This document shows positions 43,734 to 51,369 of a stretch of DNA of 64,000 bases, in pieces. The position numbers were made by a program, and so were the translations under genes. Origin of the DNA: Litorimonas cladophorae (lineage in GTDB: Bacteria; Pseudomonadota; Alphaproteobacteria; Caulobacterales; Maricaulaceae); the NCBI RefSeq assembly GCF_014652455.1, contig NZ_BMYV01000001.1:496001-560000 (forward strand). The letters are read 5' to 3'. How positions within the stretch are numbered: the stretch's first letter is position 1; every line of letters starts with the position of its first letter. The notes below the pieces were generated by a model that saw only the letters and a list, made by a program, of their open reading frames with translations, was not told the DNA's origin and searched no databases.

Positions 43734-44743
43734 AACGTAGAGCAGTATTTGAAGACGCCGTCGGCGAACATCGCGCCATTGTCTATGAAGGTCGCCGCAT
43801 GGTCGAGCTCCACTTGGACCGTCCATGGCAAAATATTCCGCGGACAGGGGATCTTTATAGCGCACGTGTGACCGCAGTTGACCCGTCCGTCTCAGGGGCT
43901 TGGGTCGAGATTGCAAAAGACGCCGCGCCGGCTTTGTTGCCCTTCGCGGCGCAACGCGACATGCCACGACTGAGCGAAGGTGAAGCTGTCGAAGTGTCTG
44001 TGTTGCGGTCTCAAATCGGAAAAAAAGGCGCGACGGTTCGATATATTGGTGAAACGGATAAACCTCTTGGATTACTGAAACGCCTATCGCTGCAAGAGCG
44101 TCTGAAAGCTCGTTTTCCAGATATCACATTTGACGTCGCGGCGGTGAACGCCATTGATGATGCTTGCGATACAACTCTGGCTTTACCTGGGGGCGGATCA
44201 ATCACGATTGAACAGACGCAAGCTCTGCTGGCCATTGATGTGGACAAGGGCGCTTCAATTTCGGCCGCAGCCGCCGCCAATGAGGCCGCAAAGTTAGTGG
44301 CATCACAACTGCGTCTACGCGCGCTTGGTGGTCTTGTGATCATTGATTTTCCAAATTTGCGACAGCCTAAGCAACGGAAAACTTTAGAGCGAACGCTGGA
44401 GGACGCTTTTGAGCAGGATCCAAATATGGCGAAGTTTAACGGCTTATCCCGCTTTGGCGTGATTGAAATGACGCGCGCAAAGCCCGATCTATCACTGGAT
44501 GAGCTGCTCAATGATCGATTTGGCGAGCCAACTGTTGAGACTTTGGCGATGCGAGCGATCCGACGTTTGACTCGAGAGGCCGCGGTTTCGCCCGGTGCGC
44601 AACTTGAACTGAGCGTCCCAGCGCCTGTAATGGCTTGGTTGGAAACAGCTCCCTTTGATTGGCGCGCAGAGGTTACCGACCGTATCGGCGCGCGATTTAC
44701 CGTTGTGGAAGGTAGTGCGATTGACGTGAAAGCGGACAGATGA
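43730..44743 (+). CDS. Ribonuclease E/G family protein (short form)
   Basis: A 337-residue relative of RNase G/E with an S1-like domain (about 35-100) and the catalytic DNase I-like part: LLAIDVDKG (first metal Asp) and VIIDFPNL (second metal Asp). E. coli RNase G has about 490 residues; the zinc-link and dimer parts are reduced here, as in many alphaproteobacterial short forms. It probably processes RNA but may differ in oligomeric state. The ATG at 43730 shares bases with the maf stop (ATGA); an ATG at 43724 is also in frame. Confidence 0.88.
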   Translation: MKRRAVFEDAVGEHRAIVYEGRRMVELHLDRPWQNIPRTGDLYSARVTAVDPSVSGAWVEIAKDAAPALLPFAAQRDMPRLSEGEAVEVSVLRSQIGKKGATVRYIGETDKPLGLLKRLSLQERLKARFPDITFDVAAVNAIDDACDTTLALPGGGSITIEQTQALLAIDVDKGASISAAAAANEAAKLVASQLRLRALGGLVIIDFPNLRQPKQRKTLERTLEDAFEQDPNMAKFNGLSRFGVIEMTRAKPDLSLDELLNDRFGEPTVETLAMRAIRRLTREAAVSPGAQLELSVPAPVMAWLETAPFDWRAEVTDRIGARFTVVEGSAIDVKADR

Positions 44744-44937
44744 CGCCCTGCACCTATTGCAAACGAAAAGCCGTTATTGAGGCCTTCAAACCGTTTTGCT
44801 CGAAACGCTGCGCTGATCTGGACTTAGGGCAGTGGCTGACAGGTGGTTATGCTATCCCGACGCATGAACCCGCGCCAAGCTCGCATGAGGATCCAGATGA
44901 ATCTGATCCTTACACGCCGGCGAATGATTATTTGTAA
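44740..44937 (+). CDS. yacG: DNA gyrase inhibitor YacG, zinc-binding
   Basis: A 65-residue protein with zinc site C4-x2-C7-x12-C20-x3-C24 and the FCSKRCADLDLGQWLTGGYAIP motif of the YacG family. In E. coli it inhibits GyrB. The C-terminal tail is acidic. ATGA overlap with the RNase gene; last gene of the murA-yacG run. Convergent with the GDPD gene, overlapping by 10 bases. Confidence 0.95.
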   Translation: MTPCTYCKRKAVIEAFKPFCSKRCADLDLGQWLTGGYAIPTHEPAPSSHEDPDESDPYTPANDYL

Positions 44938-45731
44938 CTATCAAAGACGGCTTTTGCGTCGATGAAATAATCGTTTAATCCTAAACGCTTACCTGCAACC
45001 TCTAAACCCTCTCGGGTGATGTATGAAAATGCAGAGACACCGATATTGTCGCGCTGATAATCGTCGACCAGCTCACGCGAGACCATGTCTGCGGGGACGC
45101 AAACGTTATCGACAAGCGCGCGAATTTCGCCAGACAACGCGCCGTCAACAAACCAGCCCGAACGCTCGCCGTGTACATATCGCCGCTTAGGCCGCTGTAT
45201 CTCGCCATTTATCGCGTCATTCACAATATGGACCGAGCGGATCGCAGCGTTGGGGTTTTGGCACCAATGGGACAGGGTCAGCTCTGCGTCGGGCAACTCG
45301 TCGCGGATGGCGTATAGCGTTTCGGGCAGCCAACTCACCCAGACAATCCGGTCGAGAATATCATGTGTGCGGGCGAGGGCGATTAACATATCCTCAAAGC
45401 CAGCATCTTTCATATCGACTAAAAGTTTGGCCTTGTTTGGATGGTGGGCTGCCGCAGCGAATAGGGCGTCCGCCGATGGCATATAGCCGAACTTTCCGCC
45501 CAGACGGTCGCGGTCTCTGGCCATAACATCGCAAATGAGGTGCGTTTTGCCCAACGCATCTGTCGTCGCTTCATCGTGGTAGATCAACGGTGTGCCGCAT
45601 CGAGAGACCCGAATATCAAATTCGACCTGTACGACCCCAAAGTCTAGAGTACGGAGTAAGCCTTGCAGCGTGTTTTCGTGTTCGGCGAAACCGCGGAAGC
45701 GATGGGAAATAAGTTGAGAGAGTGCGACCAT
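44928..45731 (-). CDS. Glycerophosphodiester phosphodiesterase family protein
   Basis: A 267-residue TIM-barrel GDPD-like enzyme. The active-site strand HRFRGFAEHENT corresponds to the HRG...PENT motif, with RFRG instead of RG; the metal region EFDIRVSRCGTPLIYHDE matches EFDV...D..PVV.HD. It would hydrolyse glycerophosphodiesters to glycerol 3-phosphate. The unusual HRFRG spacing leaves some doubt about activity. Convergent with yacG. Confidence 0.8.
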   Translation of the reverse strand: MVALSQLISHRFRGFAEHENTLQGLLRTLDFGVVQVEFDIRVSRCGTPLIYHDEATTDALGKTHLICDVMARDRDRLGGKFGYMPSADALFAAAAHHPNKAKLLVDMKDAGFEDMLIALARTHDILDRIVWVSWLPETLYAIRDELPDAELTLSHWCQNPNAAIRSVHIVNDAINGEIQRPKRRYVHGERSGWFVDGALSGEIRALVDNVCVPADMVSRELVDDYQRDNIGVSAFSYITREGLEVAGKRLGLNDYFIDAKAVFDSYK

Positions 45732-45754
45732 AAGGTCGGCTTAGTCCAATTTGC

Positions 45755-46171
45755 CTAGAGGTCAAACCCACCCCAAAGGACGGTGTAAGCTTCGCATTGA
45801 ATCACAACGCTTTCATATTCGGAAATATCGATATCGGCGGGGATCACATAGCTCTGGGTGCCCCGATGTGATTTCAGGACAGACAGTCGAAGGGCGTTCT
45901 GATCGATATCCTGCGCCGAAAGTGTAGAGAGCGGCATTTTGCTAAGATAGAGTTTAAGATCAGGACCGCTTTTGGTTTTGAAGTCCTCTGAAAAAACCAA
46001 ACGCGTTTCGCCGTCAATTTGCTCCACCTTGGCCGACCCATGGATAGTGTAGCGCTTCTTCACGAAAGGTTTCTCAGCCGAGACTGGGGCTCCCATTTGG
46101 GAGGCGATCTGCGCGACGCTAATGGCAGGGGCAGCGAATATGCAGGCAGTGATGGCGAGATGTTTCAACAT
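45755..46171 (-). CDS. Exported DM13 domain protein
   Basis: A 138-residue protein: signal peptide (MLKHLAITACIFAAPAISVAQ) and one DM13-type domain, recognised by SGPDLKLYLSK, SYVIPADIDISEYESVVIQCEAYTVLWGGFDL. DM13 domains are thought to take part in redox or electron transfer and often carry a conserved Cys; C127 is the likely one here. It stands alone downstream of the GDPD gene in transcription order. Confidence 0.75.
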   Translation of the reverse strand: MLKHLAITACIFAAPAISVAQIASQMGAPVSAEKPFVKKRYTIHGSAKVEQIDGETRLVFSEDFKTKSGPDLKLYLSKMPLSTLSAQDIDQNALRLSVLKSHRGTQSYVIPADIDISEYESVVIQCEAYTVLWGGFDL

Positions 46172-46256
46172 GCTTCCAGCCTAAACCGTTAAAAGCCTCG
46201 CGCAAGTCACACAGGCGTGAGGGCGCAGCTGGATAGTTGCGTCTAGTAGGTCCTAG

Positions 46257-46475
46257 TACATTCAATATTGCGCGAAAATCTTGCAAGGCTCACCCATTTC
46301 GGTGCAGGCTTCAAAAATGACAGTTTTGCGGGGCATGGCGGAAGATAGCCTAGAAACGGCACTCTCGGCTCAGGAAGACTATCCTGAATTCAAGGTCTGG
46401 AGAGAGAGCGACGATGTTGTTGAAGGCATCCGCGCTTTCGTTGAAAAAAGAAAGCCTGTTTGGAAAGGGCAATAG
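46257..46475 (+). pseudogene. C-terminal remnant of an enoyl-CoA hydratase gene
   Basis: From just after a TAG (46254-46256) the frame reads YIQYCAKILQGSPISVQASK and ends SDDVVEGIRAFVEKRKPVWKG then Q and stop. This matches the last ~70 residues of enoyl-CoA hydratases (AxxIxxxSPxAVxxSK; EGxxAFxEKRxPxWxG). The usual protein has ~260 residues; the crotonase core with its oxyanion hole is absent. Homology runs upstream of the nearest TTG, so it is not a small gene with its own start. A decayed copy. Confidence 0.7.
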
Positions 46476-46485
46476 GGGAAAATAA

Positions 46486-48375
46486 ATGAAGCATGTATTT
46501 TTATGTAGCGCCGCACTGGCTGTCGTCGCGCTGGCGGCTTGCGGCGATAAAGCACCTGTCGAGCAAGCGACTGAGATCGTGAAGATTGACGAAGTCAAAG
46601 TCGAACGAACGCCGACGAAGACGGCTTATTTTGGCGACTTGCATATTCACACCAAGAATTCGTTTGATGCGTTCATTGTTGGAACCCGAACCACGGCGGA
46701 TGACGCCTATCGCTTTGCCCAAGGGCAAGCCATTGATAATGGGGCAGGGAAGGACATCCAACTGTCGGGTGTGCCGCTCGATTTTTACGGCGTTTCTGAT
46801 CACGGCGAATATATGGGCGTCGTTGCGGCCATGAGGGACAAAGACAACCCAATTTCCAAAACGAAAACAGCGCAATCTATATTCGGATTGATGGCGGGCA
46901 GCAGAGAGGCGCGCCGTGAAGCGTTTATCGAAATTGGCACCACGATTGTCACAGGTGAAGAGATCGAAGATATCTACGATCGAGATTTCATCGACAGTGC
47001 CTGGGCGGAAAACGTCGCGGCCGCCGAAAAGCATAATCAGCCGGGTACGTTCACAACTTTCGCCGCATATGAATTCACCGCTATGTCGATTGTGGGAGAA
47101 AACGTCGAGAATACAGGCGCCATCAACTTACATCGGAATGTGATTTTTAAGGACCAAGCGCCCTCACGCCTTTTCACAACGTTAGACTCTCCAAATCCTG
47201 AAGACCTATGGGATTGGATGAACCAGCAACGCGAAAGCGGAGTCGAAGTGATAGCCATACCCCACAACTCCAACGGGTCTAACGGTCAGATGTTTGATAT
47301 TCGTCAGAGAGATGGAAGCGATATCACAAAAGCCTATGCCACCAATCGCATGTTGAACGAACCGATCGTTGAGATCAGTCAGGTCAAAGGCACATCTGAA
47401 ACGCATCCTTTGCTCTCCCCCAATGATGAATGGGCGGGGCACGAACTCTATGACGTCCTCGTTGGGACACCTGTGAAATCAGAGGTCGTACCAGGAAGTT
47501 TTGTGCGCCCAACCTTAGGCGTCGGTTTGAAAATAGCCGGAGAAATTGATGCAAACCCTTATCAGTTCGGCGTGATCGGCTCCACAGACGCGCATGTGAG
47601 CGCATCCTCCCTTAATGAAGAAAGTTTCTTTGGAAAATTTTCATCTGATCTGGAGATTGAGACTCGAAAATCTATTCCCCCAAATGGGGCAAAAACGTGG
47701 GACCAGAATAATACAGACGAGGATCTCGTCACGGCATCCGCCCAATATGCAGCGGCTGGATTAGCCGGTGTCTGGGCCGAGGCTAACACGCGCGAATACT
47801 TGTTCGAATCCATGCAAGCAAAGGAAGTCTTTGCGACATCAGGTCCCCGTATCCGCGTCAGATTTTTTGCCTCTGATCGCTTTGACGCTGGGATTTTGGA
47901 TGATCCGAATATGGTCCAAAAGGCCTATGATACAGGCGTCCCAATGGGAGGCGTATTGCCACTGAGCGATAGCGCCCCAGATTTTCTCGTCTGGGCGATG
48001 CAAGACGGGGACGGCGCACCTTTGCAACGTGCTCAGGTCATTAAAGTCACGGCTGAAGGCGAGCAGGTCTATGACGCCGTCTGTGCCGATGGTTCGGAAC
48101 CAGAGTCGACAACGCGGAGATGTCGCGACAATGGCGCCAGGGTTGATTTATCGACGTGTAAAACCTCTGGCGCGGGCGCGAGTGAGTTGAAGACATTGTG
48201 GCAAGACCCTGATTGGAAAGCCGAACAAGCCGCTAGTTACTACGTGCGCGTACTCGAAAATCCGAAATGCCGCTGGAGCACATGGGACGCCGTCCGGAAT
48301 GGAACACCACCGAACCCGTCAATGGATAGCGTTCTGCAAGACCGCGCTTGGAGTTCTCCAATTTGGGTCCAGTGA
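46486..48375 (+). CDS. DUF3604 lipoprotein, PHP-like metal-dependent hydrolase family
   Basis: A 629-residue exported protein of the DUF3604 family. Signal with lipobox LAAC. FGDLHIHTKNSFDAF and VSDHGEYMGV are PHP-type metal motifs, IPHNSNGSNGQMF and VIGSTDAHVSAS continue the family pattern. Members are widespread in marine proteobacteria with unknown substrate; phosphoesterase or related hydrolase activity is inferred from the PHP-like core. It begins 10 bases after the hydratase remnant. Confidence 0.85.
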   Translation: MKHVFLCSAALAVVALAACGDKAPVEQATEIVKIDEVKVERTPTKTAYFGDLHIHTKNSFDAFIVGTRTTADDAYRFAQGQAIDNGAGKDIQLSGVPLDFYGVSDHGEYMGVVAAMRDKDNPISKTKTAQSIFGLMAGSREARREAFIEIGTTIVTGEEIEDIYDRDFIDSAWAENVAAAEKHNQPGTFTTFAAYEFTAMSIVGENVENTGAINLHRNVIFKDQAPSRLFTTLDSPNPEDLWDWMNQQRESGVEVIAIPHNSNGSNGQMFDIRQRDGSDITKAYATNRMLNEPIVEISQVKGTSETHPLLSPNDEWAGHELYDVLVGTPVKSEVVPGSFVRPTLGVGLKIAGEIDANPYQFGVIGSTDAHVSASSLNEESFFGKFSSDLEIETRKSIPPNGAKTWDQNNTDEDLVTASAQYAAAGLAGVWAEANTREYLFESMQAKEVFATSGPRIRVRFFASDRFDAGILDDPNMVQKAYDTGVPMGGVLPLSDSAPDFLVWAMQDGDGAPLQRAQVIKVTAEGEQVYDAVCADGSEPESTTRRCRDNGARVDLSTCKTSGAGASELKTLWQDPDWKAEQAASYYVRVLENPKCRWSTWDAVRNGTPPNPSMDSVLQDRAWSSPIWVQ

Positions 48376-49063
48376 TCAGGATTTGTGTGTCTTTGCGGGA
48401 TGTTTTTGGCTTGAAACTTGACGGGGTCGGACATTTTGAAAGTCTTTCCTGCTTTATGGAAAAACTGAATTCAACGATTTCATAGACTTACAACTAAATT
48501 CAACAATCGTCTCCCCGCTTACGATTTCCGTGTCATTTTAAAGCTGTCTTCTTTCAACGGGCAGTCAGGTGCACATTGACTTAACTGGAAAGAAGCGGCG
48601 CTTGTCATTGGATGAAACTGGGTAATGTCAGTGAACTTGGGTGGCGGATTGTGAGCTGTTTACGCCTCGACTGCGTAGCTCGGCCGATCTTGGAAAAAGG
48701 CGTCGTCGCGAGTGTCCCTTCGGGGTCGAAAACCAAATTAGCTTATCCAGTTCCGCTGGACCCTAGAATACACTCGCGAACATCCCGACTTTCGGGGCAT
48801 TTTTCCAGATAACAGATACAGGAACTGAAACCGTTCTGAGGAAAGCGGAAACGCTATCGTGGTGATTCTGTGATTTGAAGCTCGGGCGAGAGTGCGTCGA
48901 TGTGATGACATCCCAACCGCATGAGATTCTTCTCATGGCAAATAGTCTCGTTTTCGCAGAAGCCCATGGCAAAGCAGACCCGAGGCATAGCAGGGATCAG
49001 CCGCAATCGCTTGCAGCGCTATGGCGGCGGCCAATATTTCATGATTTTCTGATTTTGAGAGGA
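48376..49063. other. Gene-free region of 688 bases with structured elements
   Basis: No recognised coding sequence; the 60-70 codon frames present lack support. The part 48650-48806 looks like a structured RNA (own entry). Further hairpins are AGCG-GAAA-CGCT (48844-48855) and a perfect 7-bp stem with 4-base loop CATGAGA/TCTCATG (48920-48937). A near-repeat AATTCAACGAT / AATTCAACAAT occurs near 48470-48510. The end holds the tRNA-Phe gene. Confidence 0.5.
48650..48806 (+). ncRNA. Candidate structured small RNA ending in a terminator-like hairpin
   Basis: A long-range perfect 10-bp stem, TCGCGAGTGT (48706-48715) with ACACTCGCGA (48770-48779), encloses CCC-TTCG-GGG (48716-48725, a C(UUCG)G tetraloop) and CCAG-TTCCG-CTGG (48747-48759). 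It is preceded by a stem with GAGC/GCTC and TACGC/GCGTA near 48653-48682, and followed by CCCGA-CTT-TCGGG (48784-48796) then GCATTTTT, terminator-like on the plus strand. GGGTC (48723-48727) can also pair with GACCC (48759-48763), so two forms are possible. 5' end and promoter are not defined. No known RNA family was recognised. Confidence 0.4.
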
Positions 49064-49139
49064 TGGTGCCCGAACCTGGATTTGAACCAGGGACACACGG
49101 ATTTTCAATCCGTTGCTCTACCAACTGAGCTATTCGGGC
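49064..49139 (-). tRNA. tRNA-Phe (anticodon GAA)
   Basis: Minus-strand cloverleaf: acceptor GCCCGAA/TTCGGGC, D-arm TAGCTCAGTTGGTAGAGC, anticodon stem ACGGA/TCCGT with loop TTGAAAA (GAA), T-arm GGTTCAAATCC. CCA is encoded at 49064-49066. 76 bases. Confidence 0.96.
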
Positions 49140-49238
49140 TTCCTAATCGTCGCGGTGTATAGTCTTGCCTTTTGGCTGTGTCCACACAGTTTCTGCCTTA
49201 ATCTGCATCTGTTTTTATCAGTGAATTATCTTTGATTT

Positions 49239-49253
49239 TGAGAATTATTCGCA
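49239..49253 (+). promoter_or_regulatory. Putative Fur box before feoA
   Basis: TGAGAATTATTCGCA, whose reverse complement TGCGAATAATTCTCA agrees with the alphaproteobacterial Fur/Mur-type consensus TGCRAAT-N-ATTYKCA. It lies 14 bases before the feoA ATG, a place where a bound repressor would block transcription. Assignment is from the motif and gene function. Confidence 0.6.
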
Positions 49254-49266
49254 GTAAGGCCAAGGC

Positions 49267-49521
49267 ATGATAAAACGCCTAACTGACCTCGCAAAAAACG
49301 AGACGGGAACGATCGTCGATTTCGATGAAACCGACCCGAGACTATCCGTGCGTTTAAGAGAAATCGGTTTTGCAGAAGGGGATAGCGTCACACCTTTGCA
49401 TTTCGGCCTTTTCGGAAAGAATCCGATGTCTGTACGTGTGAATGGGGCGTTGATCGCGTTACGGCGTAAAGATGCTCATGCCATCCTCCTCAAATCCATA
49501 CCTACAGAAGTCACTCCATGA
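49267..49521 (+). CDS. feoA: Ferrous iron transport protein A
   Basis: An 84-residue SH3-like FeoA protein that supports the FeoB Fe(II) permease on the cytoplasmic side. RLREIGFAEGDSVTPLHFGLFGKNPMSVRVNGALIALRRKDA is the family pattern. ATG overlaps nothing upstream; its end overlaps feoB (ATGA). A Fur-type site precedes it, so iron repression is likely. Confidence 0.93.
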   Translation: MIKRLTDLAKNETGTIVDFDETDPRLSVRLREIGFAEGDSVTPLHFGLFGKNPMSVRVNGALIALRRKDAHAILLKSIPTEVTP

Positions 49522-51362
49522 GCGCCCAGTCCATGTTGCGTCTGGCGCTCTTAGGGGCTCCAAATTGCGGGAAGTCATCGCTATTTAACGCGCTGACGGG
49601 CGGTAAGGCAAAGGTCGCCAATTATCCGGGCGTGACAGTTGAATATCGCAAGGGCGAATTCGCTCTACCCAGCGGTCAAGAAATTGAACTTCTCGACCTG
49701 CCGGGCGTCTATGGTGATTGTGGACACAGCATGGATGAACGCGTGGCCCTGGACGCGGTGCGGGGTGATCTAGACGGTGAACGCGCACCAGATGCGATTT
49801 TGTTCATGATGGATGCCAGTCACATCAACACCCACTTGCACAATGTTCTACAGGCCAAGAACCACGGCCTCCCTATCATCTTGGTGTTGAACATGATGGA
49901 TATGGCTGCACGGGACGGCATCACGATTGATTTGACGGCGTTGGAGCGAGAAATCGGAATTCCCGTGATATCTTGCGTTGCCGTGAGAGGCTCGGGACGA
50001 TCTTTGCTCTTAGATTTTTTGGAAGATTGGGGCGGCGATGTCACACATGGGTCGGCTGCCAAGCCAGACCCTGAGCAGATCGACCTAAAGGACCTGCAAG
50101 CGCGTGCGCGCTCGATAACAAGCAATGCCGTCAGTCGTGTGCAAAAGGCGGAGACATTTTCTCAGCGAATCGACAATTGGGTTCTTCATCCGTTTTTCGG
50201 CATAATCCTCTTATTCATCATTTTATTCGTGATGTTTCAGGCCGTTTACACCTGGTCTGGACCCGCGATGGATCTGATTGAGACGGGGATAAGCCTACTC
50301 CAACGCGGTGCTGCGGCCATTTTGCCCGAGGGTTTGATAACCTCTTTGGTTGTTGATGGAGTCATTGCGGGCGTCGGTGCGGTTTTGGTTTTCTTGCCGC
50401 AGATCATCATACTTTTCGCCTTTATTTTGCTCCTTGAAGCCTCGGGTTATATGGCGCGTGCTGCCTTCCTCGTGGACACCTTAATGGCGAAGGTCGGGCT
50501 AAATGGGCGGGCGTTTATTCCGTTACTCTCCAGCTTTGCCTGCGCGATTCCTGGCATAATGTCAGCGCGTACAATTGAGCAGGAACGCGACCGATTGACG
50601 ACGATCCTGATTGCGCCTTTAATGACATGCGCCGCGCGATGGCCCGTTTATTTTCTGATTATTGGCGCATTCGTGCCCGCGGAGAAGGTGGGCCCATTCT
50701 CTCAACAAGGCTTGGTCGCCTTCGGTTTGATCCTAGTGGGGGTTTTCTTCGCCTTGTTGATGGCCGCCATTTTCAAACGGACACTGACGAAGGGCGCGTC
50801 TTCGGGACTCCTCATTGAACTGCCGAGTTATAAAGCGCCCGTCTTTAAGGACTATCTTATCGGTCTATGGGATCGCGGCATGATCTTTGTTAATCGGGCC
50901 GGACGGATTATCTTACCGGCCTCTGTACTGATTTGGGGTTTGATGAGCTTTCCTACGCATGCGACGACCACGGCACAAACTTGGGCGGGCAAAGTCGGCG
51001 GGCTGATTGAGCCCATTTTACGCCCCATCGGTTTCAATTTGGAGATCGCGATTTCACTCATTCCCGCAATGGCTGCGCGAGAGGTAGCCGTCAGTTCCTT
51101 GGCAACCATTTACTCGATTGGTGAGGTCGATACCGACGTAAAGTTGACGGAACTGATTGCCGCGAATTGGACCTTACCGACGGCTCTGGCGTTTTTAGCG
51201 TGGTTCGTTTTCGCGCCACAATGTCTGTCGACTTTCGCAATTATTCGCAAAGAGACCAATAGTTGGAAATGGCCACTTTTCGCTTTCGGTTATCTCTTCG
51301 TCCTAGCCTATTTCGCCGCAGGGATTACCTATCACACGGCGTTGGCCATGGGCTTAAGCTAA
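49518..51362 (+). CDS. feoB: Ferrous iron transport protein B
   Basis: A 614-residue inner-membrane Fe(II) transporter with an N-terminal G-protein domain (GAPNCGKSSL, DLPG, NMMD) and a helical membrane core. The gate motifs with conserved Cys are present: LLSSFACAIPGIMSARTIE and APLMTCAARWPVY. It is shorter than E. coli FeoB (773 residues) mainly at the C-terminus and spacer, as in other alphaproteobacteria. Coupled to feoA by ATGA. Confidence 0.95.
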   Translation: MSAQSMLRLALLGAPNCGKSSLFNALTGGKAKVANYPGVTVEYRKGEFALPSGQEIELLDLPGVYGDCGHSMDERVALDAVRGDLDGERAPDAILFMMDASHINTHLHNVLQAKNHGLPIILVLNMMDMAARDGITIDLTALEREIGIPVISCVAVRGSGRSLLLDFLEDWGGDVTHGSAAKPDPEQIDLKDLQARARSITSNAVSRVQKAETFSQRIDNWVLHPFFGIILLFIILFVMFQAVYTWSGPAMDLIETGISLLQRGAAAILPEGLITSLVVDGVIAGVGAVLVFLPQIIILFAFILLLEASGYMARAAFLVDTLMAKVGLNGRAFIPLLSSFACAIPGIMSARTIEQERDRLTTILIAPLMTCAARWPVYFLIIGAFVPAEKVGPFSQQGLVAFGLILVGVFFALLMAAIFKRTLTKGASSGLLIELPSYKAPVFKDYLIGLWDRGMIFVNRAGRIILPASVLIWGLMSFPTHATTTAQTWAGKVGGLIEPILRPIGFNLEIAISLIPAMAAREVAVSSLATIYSIGEVDTDVKLTELIAANWTLPTALAFLAWFVFAPQCLSTFAIIRKETNSWKWPLFAFGYLFVLAYFAAGITYHTALAMGLS

Positions 51363-51369
51363 GCGAGGC

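Noticed and set aside
48612-48812. 66-codon frame across the candidate structured RNA
   Set aside because: The same bases form strong stems and a terminator-like hairpin; no ribosome site and no homology.
48836-48860. GAGGAAAG match to the conserved region I of RNase P RNA
   Set aside because: Only eight bases match; the following CCGGGC and all later conserved regions (ACAGAAA-type, CR-IV/V) are missing.
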